Positions 1 to 11,057 of a DNA stretch of 64,000 nt are shown piece by piece. The stretch lies in the NCBI GenBank assembly GCA_024345305.1, contig BRON01000008.1:868001-932000 (forward strand). Direction: 5' to 3'. The translations under genes were made by a program, and so were the position numbers. Positions within the stretch are counted from its first letter, which is position 1, and every line of letters starts with the position of its first letter. Under the pieces are notes generated by a model that had not been told where the DNA came from, searched no databases, and was given only the letters and a program-made list of their open reading frames with translations. The stretch is from Mrakia gelida. Lineage: Eukaryota; Basidiomycota; Tremellomycetes; Cystofilobasidiales; Mrakiaceae.

Positions 1-2155
1 ACTACACCCTTCCTTCCCTTCAGCCTCAGCAGGACTATCTCCCGACTCGTTCCTCCTATCCTTCATCAACCTCTCGGCGTTCCGATCTCGTTTGGTGTCC
101 GATCCTCCTCCAGCTCCTCCTCCAACGGCTGAGCTGTTCGACCGTAACCGTTGAGCTGCTCGCTTGTCTCCAGCGTCGGCGGCGAGTCGATACCAGTTGA
201 GAGCGTCCTGAGGAGAGGGAGGGGTCCCGATTCCGACCTTGAGAGAGAAGGAGGAGGGAAGGGGGAGGCGAGAGGGAGGAGGGAAGGAGGTGAGCTTGAG
301 CTCGAACGAACGAAAGTACCGCGAGTCGCTGAGAGCTCAAGAAGAGAGACTCACCTCGCTGAAGTACCCTACAGCGTACTGAGCCTTCGCCAACCCAGCC
401 TCAGCAGCCTTCTTCGCCCACAGGTAAGCCTCCGTATCCGACTGAGGAAGCACTCCTGGCGATCCGACGAGGTACCAAGCGGTGAGAGCGAAGCATGCTT
501 CTCGATGTTCTTGCTGAGCGGCGATGTTCTGCAAAAGGTCGAAAATGAGCGAAGGTCAGCTCGAGCGCGAGATACTGCCAACGAGCGAGAGAGAGGAAAT
601 CGGACTCACGTAATAATGTATCGACAAAGCCGCGTCCTGAGGACAACCCATCTTCCCGTACTCGTAGCACTCTCCCAGCTTGTAGGCACTAGGCGCGTAT
701 CCCAACTCGCTAGCCTGAGCGAGGAGCTCGGCAGCGTACTCGAGATCGACGAAGAGGACGTTGTCGATTCCTCGTTCGTGAAGGAGAGCGAGCTCGTGAA
801 GAGCGTGGGGGAACTCCTCCGTCGCGTGCTCGGTCGACCTCTTGAGCCACTTGACCCCCTCCTTGGGTCGTTTCGAGAGTCCGAGGTTTCCGTTAAGCTC
901 GGCGGTTCCGAGACGGTACATCGCTCCGGGGTGGAGAGCAGCGGCGGCTTTCCTGGGAGAGAGGAAGAGGAGGAGGAGGGAGCGAGAGGGACGTGTCAGT
1001 CGAACGAGCTCAACCTCTCCTTCTTCGAAGCTCGTTTCCCCATTTCCCTCCCACCAAGCACGACGTTCTGCATCTCTTAGCTCCCAAGGCCCCTCTCATA
1101 TTCAACTCACCACCTCCGCAACACCAGGAGCTTCGACGAATCCGAAGTTCGAACGAAACAAACGAAGACTCACTTGTAGAACTGAACGGCCTTCGCACTC
1201 TCCCTCCTACACCCCCACCCGTTCTCACAGCACGTCCCAGCCCTGTAGGCAGCGTCCGGGTGACCATGTTTCGCAGCGAGCATAAACAGAGGGAACGCCC
1301 TGTCGAAGTCCTGCTTCCCTCGAACGGTTCCGATTCCGTTGGCGTAGCAGTCGGCGAGGAAGTACTGAGCGTCTGGGTGACCTCGATCTGCGAGACGTTT
1401 GAGGAGAACGATGGCTTCCTTGATGAGATCCTCCTTCTTCTCCTCTACTGAGACGTCGTTCTCTGGGGTGTCTGAGGTGAGGTTCTTGGAGGCGTCGATC
1501 ATGAAGACGGCGAACTCGAAGATGACCTCTGGATCGTTCGTCTTCTTTGCGTTCGTTCGGTAGAGTTCGAGCGTTTTGGCGTGGGAGAGGAGAGCGGCTT
1601 GGTTTCCGGGTCGAAGATGACTGGAGGAGGAGGGAGGAAGACGAGAAAGAGGAGGAAGGAAGGTGACAGGCGAAGGTGAAGGAGGTGAAGGGAGGAGAGA
1701 GGGGGAAGGAGGAGGAGGGAGGACGCAAGATCAGTCAGCTCGTTCGCTCTCGAAGATGGTACGGAACGAAGGTGCGGATCTCTCGTAGAGTATGCTGAGA
1801 TCCTCGTAGACCTCGCACGTTCTCGAGCAAGAGTCAGGAAGCTGAGACGAGCTTGGGATCTCTTCTCCCAAGGCCGCAGGACGAGCTCCTCCCCCCTTCT
1901 CCTTCTCCCTCGAGCGTCTCCCCACCTTCCCTCCCTACCCTCGACTCTTCTATACCACACAGAGACAGCCCAACGAACAAGAAGATGAGCTCACGATTGA
2001 TCCAAGAGAGGCGGAGCTGGGTTTCCATACATGCTGGCTGTCGCTGAGCTCTGACGGTTTCCTCCTCCTGCTGAAGTCGGCGTCCCTCGAGGTTGAACCT
2101 GACCGTACCCGTACTCGGACGGAGGGCGAGAGGACTGAGGCTCAAAAGCCGACAT
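1..2155 (-). CDS. SKT5: Skt5/Chs4-like chitin synthase regulator (Sel1 repeats), 3' end outside window
   Basis: Sel1-repeat activator that in other fungi recruits and activates chitin synthase III at the plasma membrane. Reading leftwards, the start ATG at 2155-2153 opens a Gln/Ser/Pro-rich N-terminus. A family-typical stretch follows (AKTLELYRTNAKKTNDPEVI, then FEFAVFMID). Sel1 repeats then run across several exons: HPDAQYFLADCYANG, HPDAAYRAGTCCENG, YAPSAYKLGECYEYG, LAKAQYAVGYF and LNWYRLAADAGDKRAAQRL. Two junctions are clear: exon end 355 with donor 354, and last visible exon 1-207. The tail is basic and disordered, and the last two visible codons are Cys-Ser, which fits a C-terminal CAAX box whose last residues lie outside the window. 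The junction between roughly 1730 and 1850 is unresolved. The family call is firm; orthology to Skt5 rather than another Sel1 regulator is probable. Confidence 0.85.
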
Positions 2156-2530
2156 GGCCTCTAAAGCGAAAGCGAAGGGTTGAGAGAGAAAGAAGAGGGA
2201 AGGGGGAGAAGGAGAGTGGGTCGAGTCGAGGCTTGAAGGAAACAGGGACCTCGAGGGAGGGCGTGCGAGCTCCCTCGCCCTTGCTTTCACAGCCTTTTTA
2301 GAGGGAACCCGACGTCACCGATTTGCGAGAATGATTTTTTTTCGTTGATGAGGAGATAGGCGTTAGGATCGTACATGGTCGAGAAACGTGATAAAGTTAC
2401 AACGGTCGAAAACAAAAGAAGGACGCAAGGGAGAGCTGAAGAACGCGACGAGCTCGTCTCCCCTCCCTCCGATCTCTCAACCCTCCTCGACTCCTCGTCC
2501 TCCACCAACCAGATCTCAAAACCAAGCCCC
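2156..2530. other. Intergenic: SKT5 promoter side and RCF2 3' flank
   Basis: There is no supported gene here. It holds the upstream flank of the Skt5-like gene (minus strand) and the 3' flank of RCF2. A short T/A-rich patch at about 2333-2343 interrupts otherwise purine/pyrimidine-biased sequence. Confidence 0.5.
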
Positions 2531-3743
2531 TCAGGCAACCACCTTCGCCGAAGCCTTCTGACCCTCCCTGAACTTTTCGTGAGCCTTGAGAAGCTGCTCC
2601 TTCGCGCGTTGATGCTCGGCCTGCTCGTGTTCCGTTACGTCCAGCATGTCCGCCCAAGAGTGATCAGGTTCCTGTTCGAACGAGAAGAAGACGAGACAAT
2701 CGGTTAGCGAGGGTGGAAGAGGAAGAGAAGGACGAGAGAGACAGGGAAGCTCACCTTCTTGACAGGATGCTCAGGATCGACTTGCGTCAAAACAATCGTC
2801 CCCACGATCAGACCGACGGTGAGAGTTTGAGCGATGATTCGAGCGTTAATGAGCTTCTGCACCGTCGTCAGACCAGGCTTCCGCCAGACGAAGCCTAAAG
2901 ATCCAGCCACGGCGGCTGAACGAAAGGAAGAGAGCAGCGAAACGAGTCGCGTGAGCTCGACGTCTCCTCCAAACTCGCGAGAACGACTTGAAGAGAGCTA
3001 CTCACCAGCCCAAGCACCTCCCACCAGCGAGTACTGATGGTCACTGCAAGACAAAGAAGGAACAGATAAAAGGGTCAGAGTTCGAACAAAGGAAGGGAGA
3101 CGACGACGAGGAAAACGAGACGAGACGAGACGCACATCGCCCACGCCTTGATCTGCTGATTCCTATCCAGCTTCTCCCACTCCATCTTTTTCCTCAGCTG
3201 CACAGCATTCAGCTCGTCCACACCCGATCCTCTCCACTGAGCCTTCTCGAAGTCCGTTCCAGCCTTCTCCGCTGAGATGATCATGGAAGGGACGAGGATG
3301 ATGACGACTCTGCGAGGACGAGGAGGAGGGGGGGGGTCAGAAACGAGCTCCAGTCAGCTCGATCAGGGAAGTTGGAAGAGCACGACTGGACTGACCCAAA
3401 TGCCTTGAGAGGTAAAGGCAAGGTCTTGTAGTAGTTGGTTTTGTAGTAGGCGGTGGTGAAAGCTGGGATGGCGAAACAGACTCCCGTTAAGAGTCCGTTG
3501 ATCCCTCCTTGGACCACGGCTGATTGATGAGCATCGGCTTCCTCTGTATAAGTTAGAGAAGGGATCAAGAGGGTCAGCTCTCACCGAAGATGATTGGGGA
3601 AAAGAAAGAAAGCAAGGAAGCAAACCTTGAGTGATGAGCTGAAGGGAGGGAGGGAGGGAGGGAAAGGTGAGCTCGAGTCAGCTCCTTATCTTCGTTCCTT
3701 GTGCGATCAGCTCTGGAGATAGAGAGACGAGACGAACCTTCAT
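2531..3743 (-). CDS. RCF2: Respiratory supercomplex factor 2 (HIG1 domain protein)
   Basis: Inner-mitochondrial-membrane protein of the Rcf2/HIG1 family, which associates with cytochrome c oxidase and bc1 supercomplexes. The start is fixed by tiny exons: ATGAAG (3738-3743), then 13 nt (3626-3638), then an exon from 3543. Together they give MKLITQEEADAHQSAVVQGG, matching the yeast Rcf2 N-terminal pattern. A hydrophobic segment follows (GLLTGVCFAIPAFTTAYY). Next come an amphipathic linker (FEKAQWRGSGVDELNA) and the C-terminal HIG1 domain with WAAVAGSLGFVWRKPGL, then VQKLINARIIAQTLTVGLIV. The protein ends QKASAKVVA before TGA at 2533-2531. The family is certain from motif order. The 6-nt and 13-nt exons are unusual and would be missed by many gene finders. 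Confidence 0.93.
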
Positions 3744-4482
3744 TTTGGGTTGATAGGTCGAGAGGTGAGATTTGAGTGTTCTGTATGAGAGGGTGAAAAG
3801 AGGATGAACGTTGAGGGAGAAGAGCGACCCCTTCGTCGAGCTGAGGTGCGCGATCCGACGGGCTCGCCTCGGATGACGAGCAAAGGTGGAGAAGGGGGAG
3901 GGTGGAGGCTGGAAATACTCTTCGGCGGCAGAGGAGACGGGAGAAAATCTGCACAGAACTGGTTCGGTGAAGTTTTGCTCCCCTTCCGAGCAAGATTTTC
4001 GAGTCTGGAGCTGAAGGCGCGTCGAAGAAGTCAGCTCGTCCGATGAGGGACGACGCGTCGTCGTCGTCGTCGGACTGTTTCACGTCTCTTCAACTCTTCC
4101 TCAATCCCGAAGTTCAGCAAAGGTCTTCATGTCAGCGTCTACAAAAAACTCGCTCACCGTTCGAGCAGGCCCGAAGCTTTGCAGAATCAAGCGGACGCGG
4201 TCGAAAGCTGGAGTTCGTCGCGATCTTTGACCGAAAGCGATTTTTTCGTCTTTGTAGATCAAAACCTCGTGAATCGAACAATCAAGGGTGCTGAACCGTT
4301 TAAACGTCTTTGCTTCGTGACGAAGAGTCGATTTGAGCGAATGCGGGACGAGTCGAAACCAACGAAACGGTGAGCTCGACAAGCTCGCTTTGGGTCGACC
4401 TCAACAACATCCTCCCTCCTCCCCTTCACCATCTTCCGTTGCCCTAGAGGACCTCATCCCCATATCCGGCCGCTCACCAGCC
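3744..4482. other. Divergent promoter region RCF2 / gene A
   Basis: This is a 739-bp head-to-head region. A GGGA tandem run sits just inside the neighbouring intron near 3645. One GACGCGTC palindrome is at 4052-4059, followed by a short GTC repeat. 4101-4382 is relatively AT-rich and open in one minus frame, but it lacks an early ATG and has no recognisable domain. I treat it as untranslated or regulatory DNA. Confidence 0.5.
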
Positions 4483-6323
4483 ATGTCAACGGTAGCAGCA
4501 TCGACTTCCCAAGCCGAGGGATCCTACGACGGCCTCCTTCCCTCCCCTCCCGCCTCAGCTCAAGCTCAACCTCCTTCTCCTTCCCTTCCTTCCTTTCCCT
4601 CCCCTCCCAACATCGACTCGGAGCCCGTCGCCTCCTCTTCGGCCAATCCGGACGACGCGGGAATCAAAGCTCATCTCCTGGTCGTGACTCCGACGTCTGT
4701 TGAAGCTGAGGGGGCAGCGAGAGGAAAGGGGAAGGGAAGGAAGCCTCGCAAGGCTGAAGACGAGGGAAGGTCAGTCCGTCTCATTGATATCTTTCTCTCG
4801 CCTATGCATCCCCTCGACGACAAGGTGTTACGAGCTCAGGCCCATACCTTCGCTTCTCCACCCATTCCCAGCTCCGGATCAGCGCTTCCAACCTCAGGAC
4901 GATGGTCCGAAACGGAGGAGGACGCCCTCGCGCGTTTTCTTTCGTCGATAGACGACTACTCAGCTGTCGACGAGGACGGTAGGGACGCGTTTGATGGGTT
5001 CGCAACGACGAATGTAAGCCCTAGCTCTACTCTGCCTGCACACTAGCGCGAACCCATCCCGAACCCGAAGACTGACAGCTCTTTTTTCCGCTCTCCTCTC
5101 CCTTGGGTCGCTCGTTCCGACAGCACACTCGACGAACTGCTAGAGCCTGCAGGATGCATCACCGATCTTCCAAGCCGACGTTCGATGCTCTGATCGAGAG
5201 GATTCACGCTGGATTGCCTATGAGGGACTCACCTGAGAGGGAGGAGGTCGAGGAGAAGCCGGTCGATAAGAAGGGGAAGGGAAGGGAGGCTGAGATTGTT
5301 CGGTTCGTCTTCCTTCATTGCTGCTTTCGGATTGTTCGCGACCTCTGAGAGACTATGATCTGACTGAGTTGTTTTTGTTGCTCTTCCTCCAGTCCCGTCG
5401 AGGAAGATCTCGTGGAGGACGACGGCGTGGAGAGCTTGGACGAGGGAGAACTCGTCGATTACGATCTGTGAGTCTCGTCGGTCTCTATACGTTCGTCACT
5501 CTAGCACGCTTCTGACCCCTTTCTCTCTCTCTATGACGCGAGCAGAGGAACCCGTCCGAATTCGTACAACGCTGTGGAGGAGGCCGACTTTCGACGATGC
5601 CTTCGAGAATCCGACACCGTCGTCGAAGCGTCGAAGAAGTTCAATCTCCTTCATCCGGACAGGAGCTACGAGTCGATCCGAAGGCGACACAACAGACTTT
5701 CGGCAAACTACGAAGGAATCCTCACGAGAAAGCTCGACGGACCGACGTTCGTGAGAGGAGGAGCGCCGTATTGGTCTGAAGAGGAACAGGAAGAGTTGGC
5801 TCAGCTTCTCGCCGGATCGAGCGACGATGGGATCGCCATCTACCGAGTCTTCCAGGAGTCTGTTAGTCCTCTCTCTCTTTGATATATAAACGCTCGCGTC
5901 TCACCGTCGCTGACGCCGTCTTTGCTTCTCCTTCTTCCTCCTCTCGTCGCGTCCCTTTCCCTTCCTCAGCATCCAAGGAGGACGACCGCAGGCATCAGAG
6001 GTCAATACGATCGACATCGGAAAAAGTACGACCAGAGGATCCAAGCTATCAAGGACGGGGACTCGTCAAAACCTTCGCCGTTCATACGCGAGACGGCCAA
6101 ACCCAAATCCCGACTCTCTGCGTCTCCCTCGCCTCCTCCTCCCTCCTTCGTTCCCATCCCTCGATCTCAACCTCGTCCCTCTCCACCAAACCGTCCGACA
6201 TCACCACCGCCATCCCTCTCTTTCGCATCCTTGCTCTCCATCCCTAGGCTCCAGGCGTCGGCGGCTTCGAAGCCGTCCGTCCAAGTCGCGTCGTCGTCGT
6301 CGAGAAAGAGAACCAGAGTCTAG
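4483..6323 (+). CDS. Gene A: protein with three Rap1-type Myb-like repeats
   Basis: Exons 4483-5013, 5124-5302, 5393-5467, 5546-5861 and 5970-6323 join in frame to 484 codons. The Ser/Pro-rich N-terminus (about 1-135) carries a basic KGKGRKPRK patch. Three Myb-like units follow: (1) from about 140, RWSETEEDALARFLSSIDDY ending in a TRRTARACRMHH helix and FDALIERI; (2) from about 270, NAVEEADFRRCLRE ending in HPDRSYESIRRRHNRLSANY; (3) from about 335, PYWSEEEQEELAQLLAG ending in HPRRTTAGIRGQYDRHRKKY. An exon border falls just before the HPRRT helix, at the same place as in genes C and D. The tail is Ser/Pro-rich and ends RKRTRV. I see no BRCT or zinc finger. By architecture it is a nuclear DNA-binding protein related to the Rap1 Myb. 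Function is inferred only. An extra intron near 4769 is possible but not needed. Confidence 0.8.
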
Positions 6324-7034
6324 GGTCGCGTCGATTCGGGAACCAACTCCAACCCACACTTTCACCATCTATCCCTCCTCCAGCACTCCCCATCCCTCTT
6401 GCAACCATCATCATCCTCAGCATCATTCGTCGCATCGTCTAAACACGCGTCGCACGAATCCACCTCCCTCCCTCCCACCCTCCACTCTCCAGCAGCACCC
6501 GCTTCTCATCAACCACCGCACCATCAAAGCACTCTCACACTTTCACACTGCTCCTCGTCGTTCAGCTCCTCCTCCTCCAATCCCATCCCGTCGACGTCCA
6601 TCTCCCACTCCTCGATCAACCACCCCTCCTCGCGTCTCAAACGCTCTCCTCCTCTCAAGCCTTCGTCCCTCCGTCTTCTACCACTCTTCTCTCGGAACTC
6701 CGCCATCTTCTTGGTCCGATAAGAAGAATCGCTTGCACTGGGAGCGAGGGGAAGCTGGTGTGATGGTGGAGTCGACGCGAAGGGACAGGAGGGTGGGAGG
6801 AGTCGAGCTCGTCGGACGGAAGTGGCAGCGAAGGATGTATGGCAGACATTTGGGCGGGTCGGAGAGCTAGCCATTGTATCACTTACTTGTTGTTTTCTTC
6901 TGTTCATGAGTCTTGAACCTCTCAAAACTAAAAACGACTCCACGGAGCCAGACTCTAACGGACTTCGCTTCCTACTCCTCGACGCTCATCTCCTCCCCCA
7001 GCCATCCCTCCCTTCTTCCTTCCTTCTTCCTTCC
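6324..7034. other. Intergenic between genes A and B
   Basis: This is pyrimidine-rich, low-complexity sequence (6360-6720, TCC/CAT repeats) followed by more mixed sequence. No ORF here has domain-like content. It is probably the gene A 3' UTR plus the gene B promoter. Confidence 0.5.
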
Positions 7035-8301
7035 ATGTCCCATCCATCCAACGGAGAACAAGCCAGCAATGCCTGGTCCGGCATCCACTCCAAACTCTCC
7101 ATCTTCCTCGACGATGAGTCCAAGCTCACCGACCTCATCTCCCCAGGTTTGAAGGTGAGCTCGACCTTCCTCTCCTCCGTCCCTCCCTTCCTCCTCTCCT
7201 CGCTGAGCGTCCCTCCTTTCTCGTTTTTCTCTGAACGCAGACTCTCAACCCCCTCCTCGTCCTCGTCGATCGAGAGAAACTGGCCTCCCACGTCGTTCTC
7301 GGCTCTCACCCTCAACACCTCAAGATCAACCTCCTCCGCCAGAACTACCTCCTCTCCTTCAGATCCGATCTCAAGATCGTCACCTTCGACTGGATCTTCG
7401 AGTGTGCTCGACAGGGAAAGATCGTTCCCGAGGAGGGGTTTGAGCTCGTGGGGGAAGCAACGTTCAAGAGAGATGATACTACTATCAGTGGTTCGTCGTC
7501 GAGCGAGGCTGGTGAGCAAGGAGGAGGAGAAGGAGGAGCGAAGATGGAGCCGAGTTCAGAGAGGTGAGCTCGCCTTCTCTCCGGTTGTTGTATCTCTGTG
7601 AGAGTTGACAGCATTCTGACCTTCGTATCTGCTCTTCTCGCATCAGTCCTGAGCTGCCTAAGGATCACGACGATTCGACGAAACGAGCTCGCTCGACTGG
7701 ATCTGAGGCCGATGAGTTCGTCTCTTCTCTTCCCCTTCCTTCTCGCTCGAACAATGGGACTGACTCCTTCTCTGCTTGTTCGTGTAGCTCGGAGTCGAAC
7801 GCCAAGAAGGCGAAGGTCTCCGCTCCTACGAACGGAAACGCGTCGACCTCGGCGTTCGTCCAGCTCCACCCCATCTCTCCCACCCATCTCGCTTTCCACT
7901 GACCTCACGTCGTCCTTTGCTCTTAATCAAACAGAGCTACCAATGGAAACCCATCTCAGAATCAACAGACCGCTTCATCCTCGACGTCTCAAGCTAAAGG
8001 GAAGGGCAAGGAGGTCGGAGTCGAAGGTGAGCTCGAAGTCAACTCGCGTCGTTGTTCTTCTCCCATCCCCTCTCCGTCCTGACCAGCGCTACCCTCCCTT
8101 CTCTCAGAATCAAACCCGGCCGATCAACTATACGCTCACCTCGTCATACTCGCGGAAAGGGCTTCAGCTCCAGCCTCGACGACCCCTCCCAAACCCCAAC
8201 CCAACGCGACGACGACCTCTTCCTCCTCCTCGTTCTCCCTCCTCCTCGAAGGAGCCATGATCGGCGAGCGACTCCCTGGGTGCCTGGAGGGTCCCTACTG
8301 A
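7035..8301 (+). CDS. Gene B: BRCT protein, ORF stops at the first zinc-finger cysteine position
   Basis: Exons 7035-7154, 7241-7563, 7647-7715, 7788-7853, 7935-8026 and 8108-8301 join in frame to 287 residues. The N-terminal BRCT domain reads SKLSIFLDDESKLTDLISPG, then TLNPLLVLVDREKL, then SDLKIVTFDWIFECARQGKI with the conserved BRCT Trp. A basic Ser-rich linker follows (KDHDDSTKRARS, NAKKAKVSA). The short segment ADQLYAHLVILAERA may be a Myb remnant. The frame ends at TGA 8299-8301, exactly where paralogues C, D and E have the first Cys of a zinc finger. Sequence beyond the stop still encodes the rest of that finger (next entry). Two introns use GTTCGT donors (7716, 7854). It may be a truncated but expressed BRCT protein or a pseudogene. 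Confidence 0.7.
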
Positions 8302-8513
8302 TACTGGTGTGGTCTCTCCCCTCCAGAAAGGACCCGCTTCGTGCCGTTCGAGACGGAGAGGGGAGAGAAGGTCAAAGGGTGCACGACGTGTCGAAGTGGC
8401 TGGACGAGAAGATCACGGACCTCGGGCAGGACTCGAAGACGAGGGCGATAAGGTTGCTTGTGGAGGAAGGGGAGAGGAGGAGGAGGGTGCAAGTCCTTGC
8501 TCCGTACAAGTAG
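8302..8513 (+). pseudogene. Degenerate zinc-finger tail of gene B
   Basis: Immediately after TGA 8299-8301 the same frame reads YWCGLSPPERTRFVPF and reaches CTTC at 8380-8391, i.e. the second Cys and the second Cys pair of the family finger. Then the conserved continuation KWLDEKITDLGQD appears one frame away (from 8391), ending at TAG 8511-8513. Gene E has CLSCFKWLDEKI at the equivalent place, so the original reading was CTTC-x-KWLDEKI in one frame. There are therefore two lesions: Cys codon to TGA, and a one-base loss near 8391. Sequencing error is possible. A 36-nt intron (8291-8326) would remove the TGA, but it would also delete a finger Cys and would not repair the later frameshift. Confidence 0.6.
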
Positions 8514-8800
8514 CTCGGAGGTTGTTGTCGCGTCGTTCCGTTTCGGTTCTTCCTTTCTTGGTCCGTTCGGTAGTCTACTAGCTCGATCTTGCTGTTCTGT
8601 TGGGTTCTTCGGTTCCTTTTTGTTCGATCTCAGATTTTACGAGCTTGTGTCCATGACGTTCTCGCTACCGATGTATACACTATGCGAAACGAAAGCCCAA
8701 AAGTCACCAAAAATCGAAAGCCTCGACGCGTCGACCGCGTCCTCCCTCTCGCAACCAACAAACGAAAACGAGAACCATCTACTAGCCCGTCTCAGCCCTT
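8514..8800. other. Convergent 3' flanks of genes B and C
   Basis: This is the tail-to-tail region of genes B and C. It contains one GACGCGTC palindrome at 8725-8732. I see no additional gene. Confidence 0.5.
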
Positions 8801-11057
8801 CTAGCCTCTCTCCACTCCCCTCCCAAACTTCTCAACCCTGATCTGCTCTCCTCTCCCCACTAACCTCTCCGTCTCCAAAACCAATCTTCTCTCCTCCCTT
8901 TCCGCCTTCCCTCCCCTCCCTCCCTCATCCTCATCTTCATCAACCACCATTTTCCTCTCCATTCCCTTCTGGAAGTACTTGACACACTCGCAGCACGCTT
9001 CGAGCTCCCTCGTGTCGATCCTCGAAGCGTCGTCCTCGAACGCGAACGACGTCGTGTCGTACCACTTCGCGTCGGTGCTGGAGCAGAAGTAGCACCAGGG
9101 CTCGTCGTCGGCGCAGGCGGTTGGTTTCGTTCCGACTTGGAGCAAGGAGTTGGGTTGGGAAGGAGGGAGGGAGGTCTGATGATGGTCGTCGTGGGTGGAG
9201 TTGGAGGACGACGCGCCGAAGAACGAGAACGAAGACGAGGAAGGGTTGGAAGTGGTTGGGAGGACGGGTTTGATCGGCGAGGAGGTGAGCATGGTGGTAG
9301 AGCTGGAAGGAGAGGCGGTGGAGGGGCGGAACGGGTTGGGGAAGGAGTGGGACGCCCGTTGAGGGAGACGTGACGGGATGTCGAAGTTGGGTTTGAAGGA
9401 GGAGGAGGAGGAGGCGTGGGAGGAATAGGGATGATGAAGAGTGTTTGAAGATGGACCGAGAGGTGGAGAGGAGCTGAAGGGTGGTGCGGAGATGGTGTTC
9501 GTGGTCTTCTTCGACGGTCGAGGGTTCGACTCCTCCTCCTCGTACGACGACGCGTTGCAAGGTCGAGCGAGATGAGGTTCGAACGAGCTGCCTCCGACAG
9601 ATCCTGTCTTGTTCCTCGACGACTCTCCAGAGTGAAGAAGCTGGAACGCGCTCTGGAGTCGATGCTGCTCGTTCGCGGGTCGTCCCATGTCGACGTCGTC
9701 CGAGGAAAGAGATCGTCTCCTCACCGGCTTCTTCCCGTTCTTGCTTGCCTTCGTGGGCGACGACGAGTTTGCTGCTCGGATGGCTCGGATGACGGGATCG
9801 AACTTGGCCCTGTTGGAGTCGTAGTGGGTGTTCACTGCTGGTGCCGCTCGAGTAGGGTTCTGACCAAGAATCGAGACAGAAAGAGAGTCGTGTCAGGACG
9901 TGAACGCGAGGGGTTCGAGAACGGCGACCTGAGACAGAGGCGAAGCACTCACCCTCCTCGAGAACTCGTGACACATCGAGAGCTTGGTCCTTTCAGGAGA
10001 GACCAGAGCGAGTAGCCCAGCGAGTTCCGTGTCATCCTCCTCAGTCCAGCGATTGGTAGCGAGCGGCCTGGCCAAGTCGAAGAGATGGACGAGAAAGAAG
10101 CGCGTCGACTCAACTCGAAGGATGAACTTGTGGAACGCGTCTGATCTGACTTCCGACTGCTGCATGACGGTCTTGAGGTAGCTGATCTCCTGTTGGGAGT
10201 AAGAGCTCCTGGGGAGAGGAACACGAGACGAGCCGTCAGCTCTACGAGAAGAGTGGAAGGAGAGACAGCGAGTCGAGTCGCGAAGAACGGGATCGATCCA
10301 CTGACCCTTTTCCATCTGCCCCTGGGCCGTCTTCGGCATCATCGCTCTCCTCAGAGTGACTGAGAGCGTAAAAGCTACGAGGCAAGAAGACCGTCAGAAG
10401 GTTTAGAGCCATCTCACAGGAAGAGGGTGAGGGAGAAAGAGCAAGCTCACTCAAGATCCTCCTCGTCCTCCTCTTCCTTGTCTGAACTCAACACGACCTC
10501 GTACTCGTCCTCCGGCTTCGCCATCTCGGCGTGGTAAGACTCTAGGTACCAGTAGAGCGTCACGAGATGCTGACCCTCTCGAACGAAGGGACGGGAGTTG
10601 ATAAGGACGCAGCCTTCGTCGAGGATGAGATGGGTCGCCTCCGAAGCGTCTCGAGTGGTGATATCCGGAAGACCAGCCTCTTGAAGTCGAAGCTAAGACA
10701 TGGGAGGGAACAAGGAAGGTCGGTACGAGTCAGAGGAGGGAGAGGGGAGGGAGGGAGAAGAAATGGAGCCGAAAAGGAGTGGAGCGGAGAAGAGAAACGA
10801 GTTGAGCTCACCCTGAGATCTCTCTCGATGTTGCAAGCCTTGAGGGAGCGTGAATCGAAGTGAAGCCTGAGGGAAGGGTCGCTGAAGGGCCAGATTGATC
10901 GAAGAGAGATGGTAGGAGCTACGGGAGGCGATTTGGAAGACGAGGAAGATGGAGAAGAGTTGGAGGGAGGAGGGGAGGGACGAGGATGAGCTTGAGCTTG
11001 ATGAGCTCGAGCAGGTTGGAAGGAGGAGTGATCCGTTCGCTCGGGCTGACAATCCAT
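8801..11057 (-). CDS. Gene C: BRCT, Myb and GATA-like zinc-finger protein
   Basis: The start is ATG 11057-11055. The BRCT-like domain begins FDSRSLKACNIERDL and continues after an intron as LRLQEAGLPDITTRDASEA, THLILDEGCVLINSRPF and HLVTLYWYLESYHAEMAKP, followed by an acidic stretch. Two Myb-like units come next. The first, weak, is SYSQQEISYLKTVMQQ. The second is clear: NRWTEEDDTELAGLLALV, splice, then NPTRAAPAVNTHYDSNRAKF and DPVIRAIRA. A Ser/Pro-rich linker of about 200 residues leads to a C-terminal finger, WCYFCSSTDAKWYD, then CCECVKYF about 30 residues on. The stop TAG is at 8803-8801. It is divergent from gene D across 410 bp. It is probably a nuclear DNA- or chromatin-binding protein (inferred from domains). 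Exon borders around 10240-10480 are approximate. Confidence 0.78.

Noticed and set aside
4101..4382. 94-codon minus-strand frame upstream of gene A
   Set aside because: It has no ATG near its beginning and no recognisable domain, and it sits in the RCF2/gene A promoter region.
8299..8301. TGA at a cysteine position read as selenocysteine
   Set aside because: A Cys-to-TGA swap can signal selenocysteine, but this is a structural zinc-finger Cys, a frameshift follows 90 bases later, and I know of no selenoprotein machinery in this group of fungi. Decay is simpler.
9515..9535. GGTTCGACTCC, resembling a tRNA B box
   Set aside because: It lies inside the gene C coding region and has no A box or foldable cloverleaf around it.
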